From Candidatus Competibacteraceae bacterium (lineage in GTDB: Bacteria > Pseudomonadota > Gammaproteobacteria > Competibacterales > Competibacteraceae): 64,000 bases of DNA. The position numbers were made by a program, and so were the translations under genes. A model generated the notes under the pieces. It was not told the origin of the DNA and made no database searches. It worked only from the letters and a program-made list of their open reading frames with translations. This document shows positions 53,019-62,585 of this stretch, piece after piece. The stretch lies in contig JADJQQ010000001.1 in NCBI GenBank assembly GCA_016712625.1, positions 620,001-684,000 on the forward strand, in the 5' to 3' direction. Numbering within the stretch: the first letter of the stretch is position 1; every line of letters starts with the position of its first letter.

Positions 53019-55328
53019 ATGACCGCGCTCCAGCGCCGGGCGATTTGGATACGCGGTCAAGTCCAAGGGGTGGGCTTTCGGCCCTTTGTTTATCAGCTGG
53101 CGGTGCGGCATGGTTTGAGCGGCTTCGTCCGTAACGACGGCGCGGGCGTTGAGATTGAAGTTCAGGGAGCAACGCGAGCGCTAGATGATTTTTTAAGTGA
53201 TTTGCGCCAACCGCCATCACTCGCTCGCATCGACACGCTACTCATTAATGCGTTGCCGCCGCGCCCGGAAAACCAACAAGCCTCTTTCAGCATTACCACA
53301 ACCGCCAGCGGCGCGGTTACAGCGGACATCACCCCGGACACAGCGGTCTGTCCGCACTGCTTGGCGGAATTGTTCGACCCTAGCGACCGCCGCTACCGCT
53401 ATCCCTTCATTAACTGCACCAACTGCGGCCCGCGTTACACCATCACCGCCGCCCTGCCCTACGACCGCCCCAACACCAGCATGGCCAGTTTTGCGCTGTG
53501 CCCCGCTTGCCTCCAGGAATACCGCAATCCCGCCGACCGACGCTTTCATGCCCAGCCGAATGCTTGTCCGGTCTGTGGGCCTCGTCTGAAACTTCTCAAC
53601 GCCACCGGTCAGCCGCTCGAAGTCGAGGATGTGATTGCCGCCACGCTAGAGCGGCTGCTGGCTGGCGAGATTTTGGCGATTAAGGGATTGGGCGGTTTTC
53701 ATCTGGTCTGCGACGTGCAAAACGTTGTTACGGTATTGCGCTTACGGCAACGCAAACAGCGCGACGGCAAGCCATTCGCCGTGATGGGAGTCAATAGCGC
53801 TTCATTGGCCCCTTGGGTTGAATGCAGTGAGGTCGAGCAGCAGCTTTTGCAATCACCACAACGGCCCATTGTTTTGTTCCGCAAACTGGCCGCCAGTAAG
53901 CACCGTTTGCCCGATATCGCGCCCGGACTCGCGCATCTGGGCGTGATGCTGCCCTACACGCCATTCCACTACTTGCTGTTTCACGAAGCAGCCGGCCGAC
54001 CCACCGGAACGGCGTGGCTGGAACAGCCCCATTCCTTGCTATTGGTCACAACCAGCGCCAATCCCGGCGGGGAACCTTTGGTCATCGACAATGAGGAAGC
54101 CGTGCGGCGCTTGCAAGGCATTGCCGATGGCTTCGTTATCCATGATCGGGCGATTCTGGCGCGCTGCGACGATAGCGTGCTCGCTCTCGGCCGGGAAAAG
54201 GCGTTTTTTATCCGCCGCGCCCGTGGCTATACGCCGCAAGCCATCCGTCTACCCCAGGCTGGACCTTCAGTATTGGCGCTAGGTGGGTTTCTCAAGAATA
54301 CCGTGTGCCTGACCCGTGACGATCGAGCCTATCTCTCGCCCCATATCGGCAGCCTCGACAACGCTGAAACCTGTCGAGCGCTAGAGGAAGCAGTGGAGCA
54401 TTTGCAGACTATTCTGCACATCACGCCCGAACGGATTGCCTGTGACTTGCATCCTGATTTTCCAAGCAGCCGACTAGCGGCAGCTTACGCAGCGGAGCGG
54501 AATTTGCCCTGTATCACCGTCCAGCATCACCACGCCCACATCGCGGCAGTGATGGCGGAGCATCGCCTGCGGGAGCCAGTTTTAGGGCTGGCGCTGGATG
54601 GTGTTGGTCTAGGACTGGATGGCGGCATCTGGGGCGGTGAGTTGTTATGGATGGACGGCGCAAATTTCCAGCGTCTTGGTCATCTGCGGCCCCTCCCGTT
54701 GCCCGGCGGCGACCGCGCGACCCACGAGCCGTGGCGGCTGGCGGCGGCGGCGCTCTATCTCTTGGGGCGGGATAATGAACTCATTCACCGCTTCGGACCA
54801 AAAGCGGCGCTGATTCGTCAAATGCTGGAACAAGGCATCAATACCCCTGAAACTAGCAGTGCCGGGCGCTGGTTCGACGCCACCGCCGCGCTATTGGGCG
54901 TAAGCGAGATCAATGCTTATGAAGCACAAGCAGCGATGGCGTTGGAAGCGCTGGCGCATCAGCACGGCCCGACGCTGCCGCTGACGGCTGGTTTCCATCT
55001 GCACGATAGCGGTGTGCTCGACTTAAGCCCGCTTCTCGGCTGGCTGGCGGATGGCGTTGAGGCCAAACGAGGCGCGGCCTGTTTCCATGCCACGCTGGCG
55101 CTAGGTTTGAGTGAGTGGCTAAAGTGGGCCAGCGAAAAATCGGGTATCCGACAAGTTGCTCTTGGCGGCGGTTGCTTCCTCAATCGGTTGTTGAGGGTAC
55201 AACTTCAGCGCTGGTTAGAAACGGCGGGCTGGCGGGTATTCATCGCCGAGCAGGCGCCGCCCAACGATGGCGGCCTGAGTCTGGGACAAGCCTGGGTAGC
55301 GATGCACGCTACCACCGCCCAAGGTTAA
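53019..55328 (+). CDS. hypF: Carbamoyltransferase HypF
   Basis: Makes the cyanide precursor for the NiFe centre by transferring a carbamoyl group to HypE. The 769-residue protein has the N-terminal acylphosphatase domain (IRGQVQGVGFRPFVYQLA), four zinc-finger cysteine pairs (CPHCLAELFDPSDRR, CTNCGPRYT, CPACLQEY, CPVCGPRL) at about 110-190, a YrdC-like domain (RQRKQRDGKPFAVM), and a C-terminal Kae1-like domain with HHHAHIAAVMAEH. It is single copy and complete. It sits between hypB and, on the opposite strand, an unknown gene. Confidence 0.95.
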   Translation: MTALQRRAIWIRGQVQGVGFRPFVYQLAVRHGLSGFVRNDGAGVEIEVQGATRALDDFLSDLRQPPSLARIDTLLINALPPRPENQQASFSITTTASGAVTADITPDTAVCPHCLAELFDPSDRRYRYPFINCTNCGPRYTITAALPYDRPNTSMASFALCPACLQEYRNPADRRFHAQPNACPVCGPRLKLLNATGQPLEVEDVIAATLERLLAGEILAIKGLGGFHLVCDVQNVVTVLRLRQRKQRDGKPFAVMGVNSASLAPWVECSEVEQQLLQSPQRPIVLFRKLAASKHRLPDIAPGLAHLGVMLPYTPFHYLLFHEAAGRPTGTAWLEQPHSLLLVTTSANPGGEPLVIDNEEAVRRLQGIADGFVIHDRAILARCDDSVLALGREKAFFIRRARGYTPQAIRLPQAGPSVLALGGFLKNTVCLTRDDRAYLSPHIGSLDNAETCRALEEAVEHLQTILHITPERIACDLHPDFPSSRLAAAYAAERNLPCITVQHHHAHIAAVMAEHRLREPVLGLALDGVGLGLDGGIWGGELLWMDGANFQRLGHLRPLPLPGGDRATHEPWRLAAAALYLLGRDNELIHRFGPKAALIRQMLEQGINTPETSSAGRWFDATAALLGVSEINAYEAQAAMALEALAHQHGPTLPLTAGFHLHDSGVLDLSPLLGWLADGVEAKRGAACFHATLALGLSEWLKWASEKSGIRQVALGGGCFLNRLLRVQLQRWLETAGWRVFIAEQAPPNDGGLSLGQAWVAMHATTAQG

Positions 55329-55335
55329 ACAAGCA

Positions 55336-55725
55336 TCAAGCGGGACTTGTTTGTGGTTGCGCCATGAAAAACGCCACCAAGTCCGCAACCGTTTGAATCT
55401 TGCCAAAGTATGGATTTTTTTCTGTATTAGCGAGAGAACGCCCGGCCCGAAATGCGATAGCTTGAGCAACATGGTCAAGTTCTTCCGCATCAATGTTCAG
55501 CCCCTGTCTAGAAAACAGCGGATCGGCAACGCGCAAAGGGAACACATTGTCTGTTGTACCTAGATATCGGCCCAATTCTTCATAAACCGCTCGAATAATC
55601 CGAGGGTCCATTTGTCGGCGGTCGAACGAACGGGCAAACGGGCAAATGCTCTCACCAGCCCGCGATTCGATCATGCGCTTCCTATGCCGCGGCATTAAAC
55701 GCTTAAAAAAACCGCGCATACGCAT
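55336..55725 (-). CDS. Unknown protein, acyl-carrier-like C-terminus
   Basis: A 129-residue protein on the strand opposite the hyp genes, overlapping none. The N-terminus is basic (MRMRGFFKRLMPRHRKRM). The C-terminal 60 residues (from GLNIDAEELDHVAQAIAFRA to KIQTVADLVAFFMA) have the helix pattern of acyl carrier proteins, but the DSL serine that takes phosphopantetheine is replaced by AEEL, so it would not be a working ACP. GGGAG lies 7 bases before the ATG. Whether it belongs to hydrogenase maturation is unknown; its position between hypF and hypC hints at it. Confidence 0.55.
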   Translation of the reverse strand: MRMRGFFKRLMPRHRKRMIESRAGESICPFARSFDRRQMDPRIIRAVYEELGRYLGTTDNVFPLRVADPLFSRQGLNIDAEELDHVAQAIAFRAGRSLANTEKNPYFGKIQTVADLVAFFMAQPQTSPA

Positions 55726-55769
55726 TGGAAAGCTCCCGCTTTTAGTTTTGTGAAAAAATCGGCTGGGCC

Positions 55770-55874
55770 TTGCAAATCGCCGTTTACCGGCTGGAATCCC
55801 CGCATCACCCCATCTACGCTTTAGTCTATTACGACCTCAGCACGGAGGATGGGGACCGGCTGTTACAATCATGA
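55770..55874 (+). CDS. Possible short ORF or gene remnant before hypC
   Basis: A 34-codon frame starting TTG reads QIAVYRLESPHHPIYALVYY and on to DLSTEDGDRLLQS, then stops 24 bases before hypC. Its composition looks protein-like, but there is no ATG and no clear ribosome-binding site. It could be a degraded gene end or a leader peptide. Confidence 0.2.
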   Translation: MQIAVYRLESPHHPIYALVYYDLSTEDGDRLLQS

Positions 55875-55898
55875 TCTCTTTTCAGAGGATTGTTGCCC

Positions 55899-56138
55899 AT
55901 GTGCCTCGCCATCCCCGCCCAAGTCATTGAAATTCTGGAACACGACCAGGCGATTGTGGACATGGGCGGCGTGCGCAAGTCCATCTCCACCGCATTGCTG
56001 GAAGAAGTGGCGGTCGGTGATTACGTGATCGTTCACGTCGGTTACGCGCTCAACCGGCTCGACCCGGACGAAGCGGCGGAAACCTTGCGACTGTTCGCGG
56101 AAATGGCGGAGGTGATCGGCGATGAAATATCTCGATGA
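55899..56138 (+). CDS. hypC: Hydrogenase maturation chaperone HypC
   Basis: HypC (79 residues) ferries the Fe(CN)2CO group with HypD and then holds the large subunit. The essential N-terminal Cys is in MCLAIPAQVIEI (Cys2 after Met removal), and VDMGGVRKSIS and GDYVIVHVGYALNRLD are conserved. The ATG at 55899 exposes that Cys; 55890 would add three residues. AGAGGA precedes it. It overlaps hypD by 17 bp. No separate hybG is present. Confidence 0.95.
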   Translation: MCLAIPAQVIEILEHDQAIVDMGGVRKSISTALLEEVAVGDYVIVHVGYALNRLDPDEAAETLRLFAEMAEVIGDEISR

Positions 56139-57234
56139 ATTCCGCGATGGTGATTTGGCGCAAGGTCTCGCCGCCCACATTCGTCAAGCGGTCGAGCCGA
56201 ACCGCCGTTATGCGTTGATGGAATTCTGCGGCGGACATACTCACGCCATCTGTCGTTACGGGATCGAAGATTTATTACCAGAAAACATCCGCCTGATTCA
56301 CGGCCCCGGTTGTCCGGTATGCGTACTGCCGAGCGGTCGCCTGCAAGCCGCAATCGAACTGGTGGAGCGGGAACAGGTAATTTTGTGTAGCTATGGCGAT
56401 CTGCTGCGCGTGCCGCGCGCACACGGCGACACCTTGCTCAAAGCCAAGGCACGGGGCGCGGATATCCGCATGGTGTACTCAATCAGCGACGCGCTGGAGA
56501 TCGCCCGCGCGCATCCCGAACGACCGGTGGTGTTCTTCGCCATCGGTTTTGAAACCACCACCCCGCCGACCGCCGTGGCCATCATCCAAGCTCAACGCGC
56601 GGGATTAGACAATTTCAGCGTGTATTGCAACCATGTCCTCACGCCGCCTGCCTTGCGCGCGTTGCTGGCCTCCGGTGGCGAGGTCGATGGTTTCATCGGG
56701 CCGGCGCATGTCAGCACCATCATCGGCAGCCAACCTTATGAATTTGTCGCCACTGACCATCAACGCCCGCTGGTTATCGCCGGTTTCGAGCCGCTGGACA
56801 TGCTGCGCGCCATTGCCATGCTGATCCGCCAGATCAATGCGGATGAGGCGGTCGTGGAAAACGAATACACTCGCGCGGTCAGTGCGACGGGCAACCGCAA
56901 GGCCCAGGGCTTAATGGACGAGGTATTCACAGTGCGGCCGTCGTTTGAATGGCGCGGGCTGGGTTGGCTGCCGCACAGCGCGCTGCAAATCCGCCCAAAA
57001 TTCGCGGGCTGGGACGCCGAACGACGTTTTGAGATGCCGCCGATTCAAGCAGCCGACCATAAAGCCTGTGCCTGCGGTGAGGTGCTTCGCGGCGTCAAGC
57101 ATCCGCAAGATTGCACCGTTTTCGGCACCGCCTGTACCCCCGATCATCCCTTGGGCTCCTGCATGGTGTCCGCTGAAGGCGCTTGCGCCGCCTATTATCA
57201 CTATGGCCGCTTCCGACAAGCGGCTGCCTTATGA
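56122..57234 (+). CDS. hypD: Hydrogenase maturation protein HypD
   Basis: HypD, a [4Fe-4S] protein, assembles the iron-diatomic ligand group with HypC. The 370-residue protein has the MEFCGGHTHAICRYG motif (Cys35 region), the IHGPGCPVCVLP motif with the catalytic CxxC (about 68-72), GFETTTPPTA, and a C-terminal Cys-rich region ADHKACACGEVL with two further cysteine groups binding the cluster. It overlaps hypC and ends 4 bp into hypE, so hypC-D-E is a coupled run. Confidence 0.95.
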   Translation: MKYLDEFRDGDLAQGLAAHIRQAVEPNRRYALMEFCGGHTHAICRYGIEDLLPENIRLIHGPGCPVCVLPSGRLQAAIELVEREQVILCSYGDLLRVPRAHGDTLLKAKARGADIRMVYSISDALEIARAHPERPVVFFAIGFETTTPPTAVAIIQAQRAGLDNFSVYCNHVLTPPALRALLASGGEVDGFIGPAHVSTIIGSQPYEFVATDHQRPLVIAGFEPLDMLRAIAMLIRQINADEAVVENEYTRAVSATGNRKAQGLMDEVFTVRPSFEWRGLGWLPHSALQIRPKFAGWDAERRFEMPPIQAADHKACACGEVLRGVKHPQDCTVFGTACTPDHPLGSCMVSAEGACAAYYHYGRFRQAAAL

Positions 57235-58280
57235 TCCGCCGCCGCAATTTATTTCCCCGCCGACTAGATATCGCGCGCGATTGCGTCGAAATGACCCACG
57301 GCGGCGGCGGCCGGGCGATGGCGCAGCTGATCGAAGAATTATTCCTCACCGCCTTCGATAATGAATGGTTGCGCACCCAAGACGATTGCGCCCAATTCCA
57401 GGTTCCCGCCGGCCGGCTAGTGATGGCGACCGACAGTCATGTCGTCTCGCCCCTGTTTTTTCCCGGCGGCGATATCGGTTGTCTGTCGGTCCACGGTACT
57501 CTCAATGACGTGGCGATGGCCGGGGCGCGACCGCTTTATCTGGCGGCCAGCTTCATTCTGGAAGAAGGCTTTCCGCTGGCCGACCTCAAGCGCATCGCCG
57601 ACTCAATGGGGCAAGCGGCGCGCCAGGCCGGGGTGCCTATCGTCACCGGCGATACCAAGGTGGTGGAACGGGGCAAGGGCGATGGCGTGTTCATCACCAC
57701 TACCGGTGTTGGCGTCGTACCGAATGGCGTGCTGATTTCAGCCAGTCGGGCGCAACCGGGGGATGCCATTCTCATCAGCGGGTCGATAGGCGACCACGGC
57801 ATGGCGGTGCTGGCACAACGGGAACACTTGAGTTTCGATGCACCGATTCAATCCGATACGGCCGCGCTACACGAGCTGGTGGCGGCGATGGTGGCGGCGG
57901 TTCCCGATATCCACTGTCTGCGCGATCCGACCCGTGGCGGTCTGGCCAGCGCCTTGAACGAGATTGCCCAACAAGCCGGAGTGGGGATGCGTTTGCAAGA
58001 GGCGATGATTCCGGTGCGGGAGCCAGTACGCGCCCTGGGCGAATTTCTCGGCCTTGATCCTTTGTATATCGCCAACGAGGGCAAACTACTGGCGATCTGT
58101 CCGGCGGAATCGGCGGACAGACTATTAGCCGTGATGCGCGCCCATCCGCTGGGACGAGCAGCGGCAATCATCGGCCAAGTCGTGGCCGACGATCACCATT
58201 TTGTTGAGATGAAAACCGTCTTTGGCGGTAGTCGCCTCGTCGATTGGTTGAGCGGAGAGCAGTTGCCGAGGATTTGTTAG
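57231..58280 (+). CDS. hypE: Carbamoyl dehydratase HypE
   Basis: HypE dehydrates the S-carbamoyl group, at its C-terminal Cys, to a thiocyanate. That Cys is present as the last residue (LPRIC). The PurM/SelD-like ATP site is MTHGGGGRAMAQLIEELF, and GGDIGCLSVHGTLNDVAMAGA and TGDTKVV are conserved. The ATG at 57231 overlaps the hypD stop (ATGA); an upstream start at 57183 is less likely. Length is 349 residues. Confidence 0.95.
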   Translation: MIRRRNLFPRRLDIARDCVEMTHGGGGRAMAQLIEELFLTAFDNEWLRTQDDCAQFQVPAGRLVMATDSHVVSPLFFPGGDIGCLSVHGTLNDVAMAGARPLYLAASFILEEGFPLADLKRIADSMGQAARQAGVPIVTGDTKVVERGKGDGVFITTTGVGVVPNGVLISASRAQPGDAILISGSIGDHGMAVLAQREHLSFDAPIQSDTAALHELVAAMVAAVPDIHCLRDPTRGGLASALNEIAQQAGVGMRLQEAMIPVREPVRALGEFLGLDPLYIANEGKLLAICPAESADRLLAVMRAHPLGRAAAIIGQVVADDHHFVEMKTVFGGSRLVDWLSGEQLPRIC

Positions 58281-58301
58281 CGCCAAATTCTTCGACGACA
58301 C

Positions 58302-59764
58302 TTAATCCCCCCGCTGGACCTTCATCACCTTGATCATGTTGGTGCCGCCGGACACTCCGACGGGAACCCCCGCGCTAAAGACGACGATTTCGCCTTCCGG
58401 CACCATACTTTTGTTCAGCAGGAATTCGGTGGCGGCGTTCAACAGATCGTCCACCGAATTGACCATCGTTCCCAGCTGCAACGGCGTCACCCCCCAGACC
58501 AGCGCCAGCTTGCGCAGGGTACCGAGCTTGGGGCTAAAGGCGATCACCGGCGCGACAGGCCGGAATTTGGCCAAGCCCAGCACGCTGGACCCGCTGTTGG
58601 TGAAACTGACCAGATAGCGGGCGCGAACCTTTTCCACCAAATCCACCGTGGCGAAATGCACAGCGTCCTCGACGCGCAAGCCCGCTTTGGCCAGCAATTC
58701 CTCCTGGGTCAGCACGCTCTTATGCATCAAGGCTTTGAACACTTCGCTGCCTTCGACGCTAAGCGCGATGTTTTTCATCATCCGCACCGCCGCGACCGGA
58801 TACTGACCGGCGGCGGTTTCAGCGGACAGCATCACCGCGTCGGTGCCGTCCAGGATAGCGTTGGCCACGTCGTTGGCCTCGGCGCGGGTCGGGCGGGGAT
58901 TGTTGATCATCGATTCGAGCATCTGCGTGGCGGTGATCACCGGCTTGCCCGCAATGTTGCACAACCGGATAATGGTTTTTTGCATCAGCGGCACATCTTG
59001 GGGCGAGGTTTCCACCCCCAGATCGCCGCGCGCCACCATGATCGCGTCAGCCACCGCGATAATGGCATCGATATTTCGGCACGCTTCCGGTTTTTCGATC
59101 TTAGCGATGATCGGAATCTTGCGGCCATAGGTGGCCAGCATAAATTCGATCAACTCCTTCACATCGTTAGCATCGCGCACGAACGACAGGGCGACGTAAT
59201 CCACGCCGTGGTCGTAAGCGAACTGTAAATCGGCGCGATCCTTATCGGTGATGGCGGAAATCTTCAGTTTGATATTCGGCAGGTTGACTCCCTTGCGCGG
59301 TTTCAGCCGACCGCCGTTGACCACCCTGGTAAAAATTTCGTGGCCCTCGACACGGTCAACCGTCAACTCGAACAACCCATCGTCGATCAAGATCCGGTCG
59401 GCGGCTTTGACTTCTTCGTGCAAGCTCCGATGATCGATGGCGATTTTCTTGACGCCCTCGTGGATACCGCCAATCAACTCGGTGGTCGTCAGCACCAGCG
59501 TGTCACCGGCAACCACTTCCAGAAACTCCCCATCAATCTGACCAAGCCGGATTTTTGGCCCCTGCAAATCCTGAAAAATGGCGATATAGCGGTGTAATTT
59601 TTGCGCGGTTTCCCGTACCAGCCGCACCGACAACGCATGATCGTCATGCGTCCCATGCGAAAAATTCAACCGGATTACGTCAGCCCTTCCACCAGCAATC
59701 CTTCGATAACCTCCGGTTTCCGCGAATTTGGCCCCAAGGTCGCCACGATCTTGGTGAACTTCAT
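58302..59764 (-). pseudogene. pyk: Pyruvate kinase, frameshift near the N-terminus
   Basis: Final glycolytic enzyme converting PEP and ADP to pyruvate and ATP. The frame opens MKFTKIVATLGPNSRKPEV from the ATG at 59764. At the C-run 59684-59686 (GGG on the coding strand) one base is missing: as written it stops after GLT, but adding a G restores EGADVIRLNFSHG and the 455-residue remainder. Substrate and metal residues are intact downstream: GDLGVE, KPVITATQMLESM, AVMLSAETAAGQYP, and an intact C-terminal domain. Only about 10 N-terminal-side codons lie between the halves. It may be an assembly error in a G-run or a real mutation. Confidence 0.88.
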
Positions 59765-60027
59765 TACTTTCGCCATGCGCAATATCGCCCCCCAGCCGGA
59801 ACGGTTATCAAATAAAACAATCAGGTGGTTATTGTTATCGTTGTTATCCAGTGTAAAGGATGCAACCGTTTCCCTCAAAACCGATTCGATAGCAACCGAG
59901 TTTATCTGGCGCTAAAGCGGCAATTCCCGCCAGCCGCATTAAACTCATAGCGATGACTTTAGCGCCTGTCTCTCCTTCGCCTTCCTGGAAGGCGAACAGG
60001 GTGGACGAACTCACGCGAGGACTTTCA
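59765..60027. promoter_or_regulatory. Divergent promoter region of pyk and the GH57 gene
   Basis: This 263-bp gap serves both divergent genes. An AT-rich segment at 59805-59855 with a TTATTGTTATCGTTGTTATC pattern may hold the pyk promoter. AGGA lies 7 bases before the GH57 ATG. No further gene is seen. Confidence 0.35.
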
Positions 60028-62157
60028 ATGACTGAAGTGTTTAACCGCATATTGCGAATCGACTTGCCCGAAACGCTGCAATGCGACGAATCAGGCAAAA
60101 ACCCGGCGTTCAGTATTAGCTTCGTCACCGATGGCGAAGTGCCCTTTCCGCAACTGATTTTGCACGCGCAAGACGGTCAGCAGCTATTCAAGGATGCCGC
60201 CATCCAGGCCAGCGTCGGTGCGGGCGATGAATACATTTACACCGCCAGCATTCCCGCCGGCTCGCTGCGGCCTGGCGAGATCAAGGTGCAAGTGGAAGGC
60301 TGCCGCAAGGCCGAATTTTGGCATGCTGGCGGCGGCGACTGGATCAAGGCATTCGGTCAGCTACGGATCGCGCCGGGAGCCAAAGCGGCCCCCGCGATCC
60401 GGGTGGCGACCGAAGCGGGCGATGCGCCGGTCAAGCTGTATTTCGGCATCCACAAGCACATGCACCAGCCTTATTACAACGCGGTCGACCAACGCTATTG
60501 GGATGGCGAGAAGGATTCGATCTTCGGGGCGCGCGGCGGCCCGTACACCCATTTCATTCCCACCGCGGTGCGACAATACGTTAACGGCGGCTTACCGCAC
60601 GCTGGTTTATCCACCAGTTGGAGCGGTTCGCTGATCGAGCAGCTCAACCGTTGCGCGGCTGATGGGCTATGCGGGGGCCGTTTCGGCGGCTGGAATAACG
60701 AATTGCGCGCCGTCGCCCAGGAAAAAACCGCGCTGGGCCATCCGCGCGTCGATTTCGTGGCTTTCGGTTTTTTCCATCCGTTGATGGCGCTGATTCCGGA
60801 TCGAGATATCGTCAAGCAGGTGGAATGGCATCGCGGCATCATCCGCGCCGCGTTCGGTATCGAGGCTTCCAGCGTCATGTTCCCGCCGGAAACCGCCTTC
60901 CACAGCCGCATGATTCCGGCGCTGAATCAGGCCGGGGTCAAGGCGGTGATTTACGACTCCATCCACCGTTTCCGAGCCTGCCGCGATTACCCCTACGCGG
61001 GCATTAACGAAGGTATGTTGCCGCCGAATCCCGCCGAACAGGTCAACTCGCCGGTCAACGACTGGCTGCAACTGCGCAACATCTGGGCCGGCTCCAAGAT
61101 CTCGCCCAGCCTGCTCAAGCCGGAATACGTCCAGTATGAAGACCCGGATGGCAAGGTTCATAAAATCATCGCGGTGCCGGCGGAACGCTACATCGGCAAT
61201 GAGGATGCCCGCGGCGGTTTCGGGGCGCTGCAATATCCCGACGTGCTGGGCCAGGTCTACAACACGATTGTCGATACCGGCACATTCGACCCGCAACACC
61301 CGCCATTCTTCATCCTGCATTCGGACGGCGACAATCACGGCGGCGGCGCCGACAGTTATTACAACCACAACACCGGCCAACTGGTGCAGTGGTTGCAGGG
61401 TGATCCACGTTTCGAGCTGACCACGGTTAACGACTATCTGGATCGCTTTCCGCCCGATCCCAATCAGGCCGCGCATATTGAACCGGGTTCTTGGAGCGGC
61501 GCGGATAATGGCGATCCACAGTTCATGAAATGGTTCAGCCGTTACGATCAACCCTACTCGCCCGACTTGAATTCCTGGGCGGTGCTGACCGCGTTTCAGA
61601 ACGTGGCGCATACGATGGAAGACGCCTATCCCGGCAAGCCATGGCTCGATGACGTGGCCCGGCTGTTGCTGACCGCCGAAACCAGCTGCTATTGGTACTG
61701 GACTGGCCAGCATATCTGGGATCAGCAAGTGACCAACGCCGCCAACGCCGGTTATGAAAAGGTCAAAAGCGCGGTGGACGCGGTGTTGGCGGCCGGCCGC
61801 GACCGCACCGGACCGACCATCTTCGCGCCGTGGGTGACGCCGGAAAATCCCGGCGGCAAGCGCTGGGGTCAGGGTTGCCTGCTGGATGCGCCGGCCGAAG
61901 GCACGGTACACACCTTCGTGCATGACATCACCGGCCTAAAGCGGGTGACGCTGGTGTTGCGCGCCGCCGCTGGCGAAACCCGCCTGGCGATGACCGATAA
62001 CGGCGCTTACCCGTCGCAAACCGGCGCGGCGATCACCGCCAATTACTACACCGCCAAGCTGCCAGCCGGCGCGGGCGATGTGCGCTATTACATCGAGGCG
62101 GAAGACGGCAAAGGTAACGTTTCGCGCGGCGCTTTGGAGCGGGTTTATTTAGCCTAA
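60028..62157 (+). CDS. Glycoside hydrolase family 57-like protein
   Basis: A 709-residue protein. The first 130 residues form a beta-rich domain. The catalytic region opens with the GH57 motif 1 IHKHMHQPYYNAVD (HxHQP). A Glu in VMFPPETAFHSRMIPAL is the likely nucleophile, and HSDGDNHGGGADSYYNH holds the expected Asp/His. The C-terminus has a carbohydrate-binding-like beta region. GH57 enzymes act on alpha-glucans (amylase, branching or glucanotransferase); the exact activity is not deducible. No signal peptide, so it is cytosolic. The ATG at 60028 follows AGGA by 7 bases. Nearby pyk suggests glycogen/glycolysis use. Confidence 0.85.
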   Translation: MTEVFNRILRIDLPETLQCDESGKNPAFSISFVTDGEVPFPQLILHAQDGQQLFKDAAIQASVGAGDEYIYTASIPAGSLRPGEIKVQVEGCRKAEFWHAGGGDWIKAFGQLRIAPGAKAAPAIRVATEAGDAPVKLYFGIHKHMHQPYYNAVDQRYWDGEKDSIFGARGGPYTHFIPTAVRQYVNGGLPHAGLSTSWSGSLIEQLNRCAADGLCGGRFGGWNNELRAVAQEKTALGHPRVDFVAFGFFHPLMALIPDRDIVKQVEWHRGIIRAAFGIEASSVMFPPETAFHSRMIPALNQAGVKAVIYDSIHRFRACRDYPYAGINEGMLPPNPAEQVNSPVNDWLQLRNIWAGSKISPSLLKPEYVQYEDPDGKVHKIIAVPAERYIGNEDARGGFGALQYPDVLGQVYNTIVDTGTFDPQHPPFFILHSDGDNHGGGADSYYNHNTGQLVQWLQGDPRFELTTVNDYLDRFPPDPNQAAHIEPGSWSGADNGDPQFMKWFSRYDQPYSPDLNSWAVLTAFQNVAHTMEDAYPGKPWLDDVARLLLTAETSCYWYWTGQHIWDQQVTNAANAGYEKVKSAVDAVLAAGRDRTGPTIFAPWVTPENPGGKRWGQGCLLDAPAEGTVHTFVHDITGLKRVTLVLRAAAGETRLAMTDNGAYPSQTGAAITANYYTAKLPAGAGDVRYYIEAEDGKGNVSRGALERVYLA

Positions 62158-62585
62158 TTCATCGTAACCGGGATCTGGCTAGCGGCCGGATTCCGGTTTG
62201 GTTATTCTCCAGAGAGAACGAGCATGGCCAAACGCGCCCCGCCCCCTTCAGTTTCCTATGGTCCAACTATCCCACCGTGCAAGCATCACTCTGCCGCGGG
62301 GAATCATCGTCACGTCCACCGAAATTCGCCTGTCCATGCAGACGCAAAAAGTGGCGCACTGTTTACCTGTCCAATGGGATGAGAAAATGTTTCATGCCCT
62401 CGCCGCCAGAACGCAACCCGCCGAGGTATCGCCCGGAAAATAATCTGATTTTTAATTGAACTACCTTGAACCTATCAGTAGACTGTTCAGTTCCCCCAGC
62501 GAGCGCCGTCTTCCCGATCAGCCTCGATCCTGGCGCGGATTGCCCAAGCGGAAACTTCCGTGACCCAGCCTTTGGTAACGCCACC
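62158..62585. other. Intergenic region upstream of alaC
   Basis: This 428-bp gap has no convincing gene. Several short frames (for example a 52-codon one from 62224) have His/Pro-rich, uneven composition and no strong ribosome-binding site. The extended frame to 62466 is better read as upstream of alaC. No terminator or tRNA is visible. Confidence 0.3.

Noticed and set aside
60667..61923. 418-codon minus-strand frame opposite the GH57 gene
   Set aside because: It is antisense to the catalytic motifs of GH57 and lacks any known domain.
62198..62443. 81-codon frame between the GH57 gene and alaC
   Set aside because: Uneven composition, no ribosome-binding site and no family; treated as intergenic.
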